Shown here one piece after another: positions 1-8,177 of a stretch of 64,000 nt of DNA; positions within the stretch are counted from its first letter, which is position 1, and each line of letters opens with the position of its first letter. Source of the DNA: Ruminococcaceae bacterium BL-6 (lineage in GTDB: Bacteria > Bacillota > Clostridia > Oscillospirales > Acutalibacteraceae); contig LR778135.1 of the NCBI GenBank assembly GCA_902810075.1, forward strand, positions 2,356,001-2,420,000, given 5' to 3'. A program made the translations under genes and the position numbers. The notes beneath the pieces were generated by a model. That model did no database searches. It saw only the letters and a program-made list of their open reading frames with translations, and was not told the DNA's origin.

Positions 1-1
1 A

Positions 2-1888
2 AATATAGTTAAGGATGCATGGGGTAATTTAGTAGACATAAACAAGGTACAATTAATTCTAACTACGTCTATGCTGAAGCTATGGGATAGCTACGATAGT
101 TGGCAAGATTATTATGATAATTGCAAAGCAAATCATTATACTTTTAGTGTTACAAAATGTTGTCCCAACAAACTTGAAAACGAGCGTAATCTAAATTATC
201 AGTTTTTGCAAAGCTATAGACTGAATGATAATGAATTAAATGAATTATTAAAACCTACTATTGATGAAATTCATGATGTGTTGGGTGGAGATTATCGTAA
301 AAGTATTCTATTTCTTAAAGGTATGTTTCTTAATGATGATAATGTAGAAAGCATTGATTGTGATTTTACAAAAGCATTAATGATTGATAAACGAATGATG
401 AATGATCCTTTTGTAAAAAGTAAAATTCATCAAATGATTAAGAAACGTATTAACGAAGCAAAGATTGGTACAATTAAATGTCATGCTAATTTTTCTATAA
501 TTAGTGGTGATCCCTATTCTCTATGCCAAAGCATTTTTGGTATTAAAGTTACTGGTTTATTAAAAGCAGGAGAAGCATACAATAAATATTGGATTGATGA
601 AAATGCAGATAAAGTCGTGTGTTTTCGTGCGCCAATGACTTGTCATAATAATATTAGAATTTTACATATGGCAAATACAAAAAATATGCAGTATTGGTAT
701 AGATATATGACTACTTGTACTATATTGAATTCATGGGATACTACTACTCATGCTCTTAATGGTGCAGATAAGGATTCTGATATGGTCTTTTTGACAAACA
801 ATAAAATATTATTGGAACATACAAGAGAGCTTCCAGCTATTATGTGTATTCAGCGTAAGGCAGAAAAAGTTGTTGTTACAGAAGAAGATGCGATCCAAGC
901 GAATATTAATAGCTTTGGTGATGAAATCGGTAAGACAACAAATCGTATTACAACTATGATTGATCTACAATCAAAATTTGATGTAGATAGTGCAGAGTAT
1001 AAAATGCTTGATTATCGTATTATGTGTGGTCAGTTATTCCAACAAAATGCTATCGACAAAACCAAGGGAATTATTGCTAAGCCTATGCCTAAAGAATGGT
1101 ATAATGCAGATGTTTGTAAGATTAAAGAGGGTGATAGCGAAGAAGTAAAAAAACAAAAAGCATTTAATTTAAGTATTGTAGCAAATAAAAAACCATATTT
1201 TATGTGTTACATATATCCTGATACGATGAAACGATACAAAGACTATATTTATAATACTGATTGTAAGGCAAGAATGGAATTTAGGTTATCAATTGATGAA
1301 CTAATTAACAAGCCCAACAAGACTAAGAAAGAAAAAACATTTTTGGAATATTATTATTCTCGTATGCCAGTAGGTATTGAATCTTGTCTTCTGAATCGTA
1401 TTTGTTGGAAAGTAGAAAATGAATTTGATGGATTTTTAAGCAAACATATTGATTATGGTAAGTTTGATTATAGTATTCTTAAATCAAATATTATATATAG
1501 TAAAAATCATTACAGAATTATTAAAAAGTTGTATGAGGATTATATGAATGAGCTTAGTAATTATCATACTTTGGTTGCTAATACAAGGATTGAACATGAA
1601 GAAGCAACTACAACACGAATGGAGTTTAAGAATAGATTCAAAGTAGCCTGTAGTTCTGCATGTCCCAATGAAGAAGAACTTTGTAATATTATTCTTGATA
1701 TTTGTTATAAAAATAATAATACTAAACAGTTTGCATGGGATGTTTGTGGAGAAACTATTATAAACAATTTGCTACATAAAAACGACAATATCATTAATTA
1801 TCCGGTTGCAGATGATAATGGAGATATTCAATTTGGTGGGTGTAAGTTTACAATGTGTAAAAAAGTATATGGAGATGATCAAATATAG
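2..1888 (+). CDS. YonO-like single-chain DNA-dependent RNA polymerase (5' truncated by window)
   Basis: The frame is open from base 2, so the gene begins outside the window and the ATG at 71 is internal. Numbered from that ATG, residues 231-237 read GADKDSD, which fits the metal-binding DxDxD loop of the double-psi beta-barrel polymerases (NADFDGD in bacterial beta prime). FRAPMTCHNN at about residues 185-194 resembles the R-x-P stretch that precedes the loop in beta prime. SPbeta YonO is a one-subunit polymerase of this type that transcribes phage late genes. The neighbours (YonK-like, HU, then terminase) repeat the SPbeta setting, so late transcription of this prophage is the inferred job. 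The serine in place of the usual glycine is unusual. Assignment rests on motif and context. Confidence 0.6.
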   Translation, partial: NIVKDAWGNLVDINKVQLILTTSMLKLWDSYDSWQDYYDNCKANHYTFSVTKCCPNKLENERNLNYQFLQSYRLNDNELNELLKPTIDEIHDVLGGDYRKSILFLKGMFLNDDNVESIDCDFTKALMIDKRMMNDPFVKSKIHQMIKKRINEAKIGTIKCHANFSIISGDPYSLCQSIFGIKVTGLLKAGEAYNKYWIDENADKVVCFRAPMTCHNNIRILHMANTKNMQYWYRYMTTCTILNSWDTTTHALNGADKDSDMVFLTNNKILLEHTRELPAIMCIQRKAEKVVVTEEDAIQANINSFGDEIGKTTNRITTMIDLQSKFDVDSAEYKMLDYRIMCGQLFQQNAIDKTKGIIAKPMPKEWYNADVCKIKEGDSEEVKKQKAFNLSIVANKKPYFMCYIYPDTMKRYKDYIYNTDCKARMEFRLSIDELINKPNKTKKEKTFLEYYYSRMPVGIESCLLNRICWKVENEFDGFLSKHIDYGKFDYSILKSNIIYSKNHYRIIKKLYEDYMNELSNYHTLVANTRIEHEEATTTRMEFKNRFKVACSSACPNEEELCNIILDICYKNNNTKQFAWDVCGETIINNLLHKNDNIINYPVADDNGDIQFGGCKFTMCKKVYGDDQI

Positions 1889-2673
1889 ATATTATCTTAA
1901 ATGAAAAAGACTATGCTGAGAATGCTATAAAAACAGGTTTTATTAGTAAGAAACCCACGGAGACTTTGAGTATTTTAGCAAAGTATTGGTATTCACAAGA
2001 TTATAAAAAACATGATATTTGTAATCTTATGAATGATTTTATGGTTAAGAATTATAAGGGATATAATCCTGTTAGTTGGGATTTGGTAATTGAAAAGATA
2101 GTTACAAAAGCAAAGAAATATCCTTTAATTCAAGTAAACTTTGTTTGTATTACAAAGCATGAGTTGGAGACTATTCAAGAGTTGCAGAGTAAGCGAATGC
2201 AACGAGTAGCATTTACGTTGCTTTGTTTGGCAAAATTTTATGATGCAGTTAATGAAAAGAATAATGATTGGGCGAATAGTAAAATTAATGATATTTTTCG
2301 AATGGCAAGAGTTCAAATATCAAAGAATGATAAAACATTGATGTTAAATGACCTGAGAGCATTAGGATTAATTGAATACAGTGTTAAGGTAGACAATGAT
2401 AATGTAAATGTGCAGTTTGTAGATAATGAAAGCGAAGTGATTTTACAGATTGATGATTTCAGAGAATTAGGTTATGAATATATGAGATATTGTGGAGATG
2501 GTAAATTTATCAATTGTGAGGATTGTGGAAAATTAATGAAATTATATTCCAAGGATAATCAAACAGTCCGATGTGCGGAATGTCAACATAAATATCGTAG
2601 AAAGTATAAAACTCAGAAAGACATTGAACGGTATTGGAGAAAGAAGAATAGTTTTTCGGACAGCACAAATTAA
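1885..2673 (+). CDS. zinc-ribbon phage protein, probable ATA start
   Basis: The first conventional start is TTG at 1966, but the frame is open back to 1879. A GGAG at 1871-1874 precedes ATA at 1885, which overlaps the stop of the polymerase gene. Starting there adds 27 residues beginning (M)DIILNEKDYAENAIK, giving 262 aa. The C-terminal quarter holds two Cys pairs (CEDC and CAEC) followed by a basic tail rich in Lys/Arg, a likely zinc ribbon that could bind nucleic acid. The middle part has helical, leucine-rich stretches. The overlap with the polymerase gene suggests coupled translation and a possible accessory role in phage transcription, which is inference. Confidence 0.65.
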   Translation: MDIILNEKDYAENAIKTGFISKKPTETLSILAKYWYSQDYKKHDICNLMNDFMVKNYKGYNPVSWDLVIEKIVTKAKKYPLIQVNFVCITKHELETIQELQSKRMQRVAFTLLCLAKFYDAVNEKNNDWANSKINDIFRMARVQISKNDKTLMLNDLRALGLIEYSVKVDNDNVNVQFVDNESEVILQIDDFRELGYEYMRYCGDGKFINCEDCGKLMKLYSKDNQTVRCAECQHKYRRKYKTQKDIERYWRKKNSFSDSTN

Positions 2674-2686
2674 AAGTTAAATCCTT

Positions 2687-2730
2687 AAAACTCCTAGAGT
2701 CATGCGGCTTCCGGGAGTTTTTTGTTTTTT
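2687..2730 (+). terminator. intrinsic terminator after polymerase/zinc-ribbon pair
   Basis: AAAACTCC at 2687-2694 pairs with GGAGTTTT at 2714-2721 around a loop of about 19 nt and is followed by a long T-rich run. The AT-rich gap that follows (2731-2897) has a small CCCC-tactt-GGGG-TTTT hairpin at 2846-2862 and no gene that I can support. Confidence 0.8.
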
Positions 2731-2897
2731 ATATGTAAATTTCTAATATGATAAGGTAGGGATTAATTTTTAAATATATACTATCCCAATATACTGTATC
2801 ATACTTGAACTGTAAATACAATAGCAAAATTAAATTTGTCTATCTCCCCTACTTGGGGTTTTGATATAAATTATTACAAAAGGACTGAAAATCATAG

Positions 2898-3104
2898 GTG
2901 ATTGAAATTACAAAGCAAGAATCAGAAAAAATCAGAAATAAATATCCAGAGGTGACTATCACACGTACAATGAAGGCTCAAAGCCATAGACACAGATATT
3001 ATCTTGAAGAGTCTGATAAATATCTTGAGTTGATTCAAGATACTAACAACAAAGCTCAAGAGATTTTAACACAACGTAATAAACGTAATGTTAGACATTA
3101 TTAA
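2898..3104 (+). CDS. small charged phage protein, unknown function
   Basis: A 68-residue protein with GTG start directly after an in-frame TAG, preceded by AAAAGGAC about 14 nt upstream. It is rich in Glu, Lys and Arg, with a basic C-terminus ending in RNKRNVRHY, and looks mostly helical. No motif is recognised. It sits in the block of small genes between the polymerase and the metallophosphoesterase. Confidence 0.5.
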   Translation: MIEITKQESEKIRNKYPEVTITRTMKAQSHRHRYYLEESDKYLELIQDTNNKAQEILTQRNKRNVRHY

Positions 3105-3126
3105 AATTTAAAGGAGTAATGTTTTA

Positions 3127-3303
3127 ATGGCAGCAAAAATTAGCAAGAAAAAGACTATCAATGCACAGGGCACTCTTGATATTAATGGTATGAAACTTGA
3201 AGTTGAAGATGTTCCCGATCCTGTAGTTCTTTCAGAGTTGCTTAAAGATTTTGATGGTCTTGATGTAAAACTTTCTGTTACATATGGAGAAGATATTGCG
3301 TAA
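3127..3303 (+). CDS. YonK-like small protein
   Basis: A 58-residue protein (MAAKISKKKTINAQGTLDIN at the start) with ATG after a clear AAAGGAG at 3110-3116. Its pattern of a glycine-led strand, an acidic middle, LKDFDGLDVKLSV and an acidic end recalls SPbeta YonK, a small oligomeric protein encoded near the YonO polymerase. The similarity is recognised by eye over roughly 45 residues. Function is unknown. The downstream metallophosphoesterase begins 14 nt later. Confidence 0.5.
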   Translation: MAAKISKKKTINAQGTLDINGMKLEVEDVPDPVVLSELLKDFDGLDVKLSVTYGEDIA

Positions 3304-3317
3304 AGGTGGTCTGAACG

Positions 3318-4301
3318 ATAGAAAGAGATGAAATACAACGTAATAGTAATGAATCTTACAATGATTATTTCGTAAGATTATTTGAGCGCAAAGATCAGTA
3401 TCAATTAACTTGTCAAGATATTGCTGACTTACTTAATTGTGAAAACGGAGAAAATTTTGGGGAAAGTGTTTATAGAAAACGCTGGGTTGCTTTTAATGCT
3501 GGGCGAATATATGAACGACAAAAACAATCAAGTGGTGTCGTAACAAGAATATTGACTATCAGCGATACTCATGTTCCGTTCCAGTTACCAAAAGAAGTGT
3601 TTTCAAATTATATCGGTAAGATAGACATTCTACAAATTAATGGTGATGTAGTAGATTGCTTTTCATTATCTAAGTTTGATCGTGTGTATCGTATTAGTCC
3701 AATGGATGAAATAATTCAAGCAAGACAATACTTAATTGAACTTATCGAATATCTCTATCCTAAAAAGGTTGTAATTAATTTTGGTAATCACGATCAGCGT
3801 TTTGAGCGGTATTTGTCTAAGAATTTAGATTCTGATGTACTTGAATTAATGCCCAAGACTTCTTTGGAATTAATTTGCGAAGATGGATTTCATCATTATG
3901 ACAAACGAAATCATACAAAAGTTTGGTATGAACCATTAAAAAATATATTTAATGATATTGAAATGCAATACATAGATAATTGGTTTTACCAAATTGGACA
4001 AACAATCTTTTGCCATCCGCTTGCGTTCAATGGACAGCCTATGAAAACGGCTGAGAAAGCCATGTATTTCTTTAGGAATGAAGGATATGAGTTTAGTTCG
4101 CTTGTGATGGCTCATACGCACAGGATTGGTCAATATTCCATAGGTAATACAGACTTATTTGAGCAAGGATGCTGTTGTGATACATCAAAGATGAATTATT
4201 CTGATGGTAAACTTGTCAATAGTCAACGTGAAGGATTTTTGTTTTTAGGACAGGACAAGGATGGTAAAATTATTAAATATAAGCAAGAGCGATTAAATTA
4301 A
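3318..4301 (+). CDS. metallophosphoesterase (calcineurin-like), probable ATA start
   Basis: The full set of calcineurin-like metal ligands is visible: ISDTH, NGDVVD, FGNHD, a CHP segment and MAHTHR. It should be a two-metal phosphoesterase acting on nucleic acid or nucleotides. From the first conventional start (TTG at 3552) only the catalytic domain is covered, but the frame is open back to 3315. AAAGGTGGT at 3302-3310 is spaced 7 nt from ATA at 3318. That start adds 78 residues, (M)ERDEIQRNSNESYNDYF onward, with a Trp/Tyr-rich helical region, and gives 327 aa. The C-terminus ends 29 nt before the HU gene. The substrate in the phage cycle is unknown. Confidence 0.8.
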   Translation: MERDEIQRNSNESYNDYFVRLFERKDQYQLTCQDIADLLNCENGENFGESVYRKRWVAFNAGRIYERQKQSSGVVTRILTISDTHVPFQLPKEVFSNYIGKIDILQINGDVVDCFSLSKFDRVYRISPMDEIIQARQYLIELIEYLYPKKVVINFGNHDQRFERYLSKNLDSDVLELMPKTSLELICEDGFHHYDKRNHTKVWYEPLKNIFNDIEMQYIDNWFYQIGQTIFCHPLAFNGQPMKTAEKAMYFFRNEGYEFSSLVMAHTHRIGQYSIGNTDLFEQGCCCDTSKMNYSDGKLVNSQREGFLFLGQDKDGKIIKYKQERLN

Positions 4302-4330
4302 TATTTTAAAATTTAAGGAGATTTTTTTAA

Positions 4331-4603
4331 ATGAATAAGCAAGAACTGATTGCTAAGGTTGCAGAAAATAGTGGAGTTACAAAGGGCAATACTGAAAAGG
4401 TTATTGATGCGTTTACAAGTACAGTAGAGGATACGGTTGCTTCTGGCGAAATTGTAAAGATTGTTGGTTTTGGGGCATGGGAAAAGCGTCTTAAGCCAAG
4501 CAGAGATGGCAGAAATCCAAAAACCGGTGAAGCGATTACAATTCCAGAAAAGAATACAGTTCATTTCAAGGTCGGAAGTGTATTTAAGAGTACCGTAGAA
4601 TAA
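4331..4603 (+). CDS. HU-family DNA-binding protein
   Basis: A 90-residue, full-length HU/IHF protein: MNKQELIAKVAENSGVTK helix-turn-helix dimer region, GFGAWEKR, and the arm segment RDGRNPKTGEAITIPEKN that wraps the minor groove with the intercalating Asn-Pro. The ATG follows AAGGAG at 4315-4320. SPbeta also carries an HU gene next to its RNA polymerase (YonN). A role in phage DNA compaction or in assisting the phage polymerase is inferred. Confidence 0.95.
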   Translation: MNKQELIAKVAENSGVTKGNTEKVIDAFTSTVEDTVASGEIVKIVGFGAWEKRLKPSRDGRNPKTGEAITIPEKNTVHFKVGSVFKSTVE

Positions 4604-4623
4604 TTTATGATATGGGAGAATTT

Positions 4624-5058
4624 ATGATGAATAATAAGCCAGAGGTTAAGGATTTTTGTTGTCCTGATTGTTTTGTAGATAAACTAATAAATGATGTTTT
4701 AGATCATAGCGACAAGGATTTTTATGATGTTTGTATTGTTGCAAATGGTGAACTTGCAGAAAAATTATTTCGTATTTTAGCTTCTATTCAAGATGAAAAC
4801 GATGAATTTCTATTTGATTTTACATGGGTAGATTTTAGCTATGAGTATGACAAAGAATATCTTATTACAATTACCAGTGATTTGAAGCTGTGTTTGGAAC
4901 AAGCATATTACGAAAATGAGAACAATACAGGATATTTGAGTGTTGAATGTGATAAAGCATTTATAGATGGAAGTACAAATTCTAAAATTTTAACAAAGAT
5001 AGATGCGGAAGAAACAATTATTTTTGGTTTTGAAGGAGAAAATAAGTTTTCTGATTAA
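4624..5058 (+). CDS. acidic hypothetical phage protein with N-terminal CCPDC motif
   Basis: Two adjacent ATGs (4624, 4627) follow GGGAG at 4616-4620; an upstream in-frame ATG at 4612 overlaps that ribosome site and is less likely. The protein (144 aa) is strongly acidic and starts with a cluster FCCPDCF. No family is recognised. It lies 21 nt behind the HU gene, probably in the same transcript, and ends shortly before the tRNA. Confidence 0.6.
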   Translation: MMNNKPEVKDFCCPDCFVDKLINDVLDHSDKDFYDVCIVANGELAEKLFRILASIQDENDEFLFDFTWVDFSYEYDKEYLITITSDLKLCLEQAYYENENNTGYLSVECDKAFIDGSTNSKILTKIDAEETIIFGFEGENKFSD

Positions 5059-5113
5059 ATTATAAGTAACTTTTTGATATGGGGATGGTTACAATAGTGA
5101 CCTTCCCTATTTT

Positions 5114-5190
5114 GCTATTGTGGCGCAATTTGGTAGCGCAAGTGTTTTGTAAGCACTAGGTTGTCTGTTCGAGTCAGATCAATAGCTCCA
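5114..5190 (+). tRNA. tRNA-Thr (anticodon TGT)
   Basis: A complete cloverleaf: acceptor GCTATTG (5114-5120) with CAATAGC (5180-5186), discriminator T and encoded CCA at 5188-5190; D arm GCGC...GCGC; anticodon stem AGTGT/GCACT with loop TTTGTAA giving anticodon TGT; T arm GTCTG-TTCGAGT-CAGAT. It is AT-rich like the phage. ACA codons are common in the phage genes, so it may supplement host tRNA. Confidence 0.9.
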
Positions 5191-5191
5191 A

Positions 5192-5222
5192 TGCGGTATT
5201 TACCGCAAATTTTATTTTTTAT
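5192..5222 (+). terminator. hairpin/terminator behind tRNA-Thr
   Basis: GCGGTA-ttt-TACCGC just 3' of the CCA end, followed by AATTTTATTTTTTATTTTT. It probably ends or protects the tRNA transcript. Confidence 0.65.
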
Positions 5223-5239
5223 TTTTGGAGGTATGTTTT

Positions 5240-5653
5240 ATGGGTATTTTTGACGATTTTATTTTTGGAGATTTTTGTGATCCGTTTGATGGCACTGTGA
5301 GTTATTTGAAGTTCAATTCAAACAATACACAAGATCAGCATCCAATTAGTATTCAAAAACTTGCAAATGATGATAAGCTAGTTGATAAAGATCATACGGT
5401 TTACAGAATTTCATGTCGATCAGTTGGTGTGTCACCGAGTGATGTTTCTGTCGAGATCGACGGTAAAACTCTTTGGATTAAAGGTGAAACTGATAACAAA
5501 GATAGTGAGTACAATTTTAAAGTAGGCTATACTATTTCTGATGATTTGATCGGCCAAATTGATCAAGTAAAATTTAATTCAGAAAATGGGATTACCTATG
5601 TTTATTTATTTGTAAAGAGAAATAATCCACAAATTAAGATAGAAAGAATGTAA
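5240..5653 (+). CDS. Hsp20/alpha-crystallin-like phage protein
   Basis: ATG at 5240 follows GGAGG at 5227-5231 with 8 nt spacing; 137 aa. The second half follows the alpha-crystallin pattern: TVYRISCRSVGVSPSDVSVE, KTLWIKGE, then a hydrophobic beta strand pair (FKVGYTISDD, ITYVYLFVKR), as in small heat-shock proteins where the substrate-holding domain is a beta sandwich. The usual A-x-x-x-N-G-V-L signature is relaxed to FNSENGITYVYL. The N-terminal 55 residues are acidic and aromatic. It could be a chaperone for virion proteins or simply a protein with the same fold. Confidence 0.5.
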   Translation: MGIFDDFIFGDFCDPFDGTVSYLKFNSNNTQDQHPISIQKLANDDKLVDKDHTVYRISCRSVGVSPSDVSVEIDGKTLWIKGETDNKDSEYNFKVGYTISDDLIGQIDQVKFNSENGITYVYLFVKRNNPQIKIERM

Positions 5654-5660
5654 TTTTTAC

Positions 5661-5690
5661 AGAGCGTCAGGCAATAGCTTGACGTTCTAT
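5661..5690 (+). terminator. terminator after Hsp20-like gene
   Basis: AGAGCGTC at 5661-5668 pairs with GACGTTCT at 5681-5688, followed by ATTTATT. It directly abuts the IS remnant, which may have landed just behind it. Confidence 0.6.
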
Positions 5691-5906
5691 TTATTAATAG
5701 ATTGTTCTCCTCAGCATTATATTCCAGATATGATAAAAGCTTTAAAGGGTGTTAGTGCTAGGTTATTAATGAAAGAGTATGGAGATGTATTGAAAAAGAA
5801 ATTATGGGGCGGTCATTTGTGGAATTCTTCTTATTTCATAGCAACAGTTAGTGAAAATACAGAAGAACAAATAAAAAATTATATTAAAAATCAAAAACAG
5901 AAATGA
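5689..5906 (+). pseudogene. tnpA: IS200-type TnpA (Y1 HUH transposase), C-terminal remnant
   Basis: About 70 residues beginning LLIDCSPQHYIPDMIKALKG, containing KKLWGGHLWNSSYFIATVSE and ending EEQIKNYIKNQKQK. This is the second half of IS200/IS605 TnpA, with the tyrosine-bearing helix (SYFIATV) but without the N-terminal HUH half. No plausible start and no ribosome site precede it, and homology begins just behind the terminator at 5661-5690, so a deletion removed the left end of the IS. Confidence 0.85.
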
Positions 5907-5916
5907 GGTGAATAAT

Positions 5917-7038
5917 GTGGAAAAATCTTATAAGTATAGGATATATCCAAATAAACAGCAAGAAATATTAATTCAAAAAACATTTGGTTGTTGCAGATTC
6001 GTATATAATCAATATCTTGCTAAGAGAATTGAATTATATAAACAAGATAAGTCTACAATGAATTATAATACTTGTAGTAATGATTTGAAAAATCTTAAAA
6101 TACAATATGAATGGTTAAAAGAAGTTGATGCAATTGCTCTTCAATCTTCTCTTAAAGATTTAGATATTGCATATCAAAACTTTTTTAGACGAGTAAAACA
6201 AGGTGATAAAAAAGCTGGATTCCCTAAATTTAAGAGTAAGAAAAATAATAAAAAATCATACAAAACAAAATATACTAATGGAAATATTCAAACATTAGAA
6301 AAACAAATTAAACTCCCTAAGCTTGGATTAGTTAAGTGTAAAGTGTCAAAGCAAATTGAAGGTAGAATTCTTAATGCTACAATTAGTCAAAATCCTAGTG
6401 GTAAATATTTTGTATCTATATGCTGTACTGATGTAAAAATTCCACAATATTTATCTACTTCTGCGGTTGTTGGTATAGATCTAGGAATTAAAGAATTTGC
6501 TATAACTTCTGATGGACAACATATTAATAATCCAAAGTATCTTGCTAAATCAGAAAAGAAACTTAATAAACTTCAAAAACAACTATCAAGAAAAACAATT
6601 GGTAGCAGTAATAGAAATAAAGCAAGGATTAAAGTAGCAAGACAACATGAAAAGATTGCTAATCAGAGAAATAATTTTCTTCAAAAACTTAGTACACAAT
6701 TGATTAAAGATTATGATGTGATATGTCTTGAAGATTTAAAAGTCAAAAACATGATTAAGAATCATAAACTTGCCAAATCAATATCTGATGTATCTTGGAG
6801 TGAATTTGTAAGACAGTTGAAATATAAAGCTGATTGGCAACATAAGATTATTCAAAAGATTGATACTTATTTTCCATCTAGTCAGTTATGTAGTAATTGC
6901 GGTTATCAATTCACAAGTACTAAAGATTTGTCTGTAAGAGAATGGGTTTGCCCTCAATGTCATACACATCATGATAGAGATGAAAATGCAAGTATTAATA
7001 TACTTAATGAAGGATTAAGACTATTGAATATAGCTTAA
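5917..7038 (+). CDS. tnpB: TnpB, RNA-guided RuvC-family nuclease of IS200/IS605
   Basis: A full-length TnpB. The start is probably GTG at 5917 behind GAGGTG at 5905-5910 (an in-frame GTG at 5908 is also possible). Numbered from GTG 5908: N-terminal helical domain beginning YKYRIYPNK; RuvC-I Asp in VGIDLG (about D191); RuvC-II Glu in CLEDL (about E275); zinc finger CSNC and CPQC (about 328-351); RuvC-III Asp in HDRDENAS (about D358). All catalytic residues are present. TnpB proteins cut DNA guided by an RNA made from the 3' end of the gene and the element's right end. Confidence 0.95.
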   Translation: MEKSYKYRIYPNKQQEILIQKTFGCCRFVYNQYLAKRIELYKQDKSTMNYNTCSNDLKNLKIQYEWLKEVDAIALQSSLKDLDIAYQNFFRRVKQGDKKAGFPKFKSKKNNKKSYKTKYTNGNIQTLEKQIKLPKLGLVKCKVSKQIEGRILNATISQNPSGKYFVSICCTDVKIPQYLSTSAVVGIDLGIKEFAITSDGQHINNPKYLAKSEKKLNKLQKQLSRKTIGSSNRNKARIKVARQHEKIANQRNNFLQKLSTQLIKDYDVICLEDLKVKNMIKNHKLAKSISDVSWSEFVRQLKYKADWQHKIIQKIDTYFPSSQLCSNCGYQFTSTKDLSVREWVCPQCHTHHDRDENASINILNEGLRLLNIA

Positions 7039-7180
7039 ATATAAAATTAGTACTGTAGGAACTACAGGAATTTACGCCTATGGACATTATGTAAGACTAA
7101 GGTAGTTAGCAACGATGGATGAAATAGGAATCACGCGACTTTAGTCGTGTGAGGTTCAAGTAATCGCGGAGGTAATGACT
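7000..7180 (+). ncRNA. TnpB guide RNA (omegaRNA/reRNA) with guide from the flank
   Basis: The DNA behind the tnpB stop is structured and ends in the conserved right-end hairpin CACGCGAC-ttta-GTCGTGTG plus GAGGTTCAA at 7159, which in this family is the 3' end of the scaffold. The guide would then be the next bases, GTAATCGCGGAGGTAATG. The 5' limit is not visible and is set approximately inside the tnpB 3' end. Confidence 0.6.
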
Positions 7181-7241
7181 TAGCAATTGCACTATATCAA
7201 AGTAGAGTTTGATTTAACTAAATTATAAGGAGGTGTGAAAT

Positions 7242-8177
7242 ACGGGCAGAACAAAAAGAGAAACAGATTATAAAGACGATCCTAATTATAAAAAACCCAT
7301 ATGTCCATGTTGTGGTAAAACATATCCTAGGCAACAGGATTTTTTCTTTAAAAATTCGCAAAGTTTGCTATGGAAAGGAAATAATGGATTTCTTCCTGTT
7401 TGCAAAAGTTGTGTTCTGGATTTATATGAAAAATATAAAGAAGAACTTGGTTCTTCAAGTGCGGCTATGCAAATGATATGTGCTCATTTTGATATGTATT
7501 ATTCTGATGAAACATTGAACAGTGCCAAAAAACTAGGAAATAGTTACTGTTCTTCGTATTTTGCACGGAAAAATCTTGGGCAAGTAAGTAATAAGACATA
7601 TATTGATAATATTAAAGAAACTATTGCAAATAAGGTTACTTCTTTAATCAGTGCAGAAGATAAGAATGTCGATGAAGAAACTGTTAAATTTTGGGGAGTT
7701 GGTTATACTCCTGAAGAATATCAAACTTTAAATGATGAATATTCTGGTTGGGTTGTAAATTCAAACAATGGTGAAACACCCGGAAAGTCATTAGAAACTG
7801 TATTTAAACAGGCATGTAAACTATTGGTGGATTTACAACGAGCTAGAAATGGTGGAAATGTTAAAGATATTTCTTCTCTTTCAAAATCGTATCTTGATTT
7901 TTTGGCAAGTGCCGGATTAAAACCTATACAAGAAGAAAATTCAAATATTGCTGAAAATAATTCTTTGTGTGCCTTAATTGAAAAATGGGAAGAAACCGAA
8001 CCAGTACCGGAACCGTCGAAAGAATTTAAAGATGTAGACAGGATTAAACATTATATAGATGTTTGGTTTAAAGGACATTTGGCAAAAATGTTTGGAATTC
8101 AAAATGATAGTACACTTGCTTATGAAGAAGAAATAAATAAATACAAAGTTACCTCTGATGATAGTGATAGCTCATGA
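7242..8177 (+). CDS. zinc-ribbon protein upstream of TerL (possible small-terminase role), probable ACG start
   Basis: AAGGAGGTG at 7228-7236 is spaced 5 nt from ACG at 7242, and an in-frame TGA lies at 7236-7238, so no ATG, GTG or TTG is available near this ribosome site. Starting at ACG gives 311 aa: (M)GRTKRETDYKDDPNYKKP followed by CPCCGKTYPR and CKSC, a four-Cys zinc ribbon of which the first pair would be lost from the next start (TTG 7365). The rest is helical and acidic. Its stop overlaps the terminase start (ATGA). A small-terminase or DNA-recognition role is inferred from position. Confidence 0.75.
   Translation, partial: TGRTKRETDYKDDPNYKKPICPCCGKTYPRQQDFFFKNSQSLLWKGNNGFLPVCKSCVLDLYEKYKEELGSSSAAMQMICAHFDMYYSDETLNSAKKLGNSYCSSYFARKNLGQVSNKTYIDNIKETIANKVTSLISAEDKNVDEETVKFWGVGYTPEEYQTLNDEYSGWVVNSNNGETPGKSLETVFKQACKLLVDLQRARNGGNVKDISSLSKSYLDFLASAGLKPIQEENSNIAENNSLCALIEKWEETEPVPEPSKEFKDVDRIKHYIDVWFKGHLAKMFGIQNDSTLAYEEEINKYKVTSDDSDSS

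Larger units (their letters stand above)
5689..7159 (+). mobile_element. IS200/IS605-family remnant (truncated tnpA, intact tnpB, intact right end)
   Basis: The left part holds only the C-terminal half of a Y1 transposase; the left end and the HUH active site are missing. tnpB follows with its 3' structured RNA and a classic right-end hairpin CACGCGAC/GTCGTGTG (about 7132-7151) finishing in GAGGTTCAA at 7151-7159. The element lies between the Hsp20-like gene and the terminase partner gene. With tnpA broken it should be unable to transpose alone, while TnpB may still act as an RNA-guided nuclease. Confidence 0.85.
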
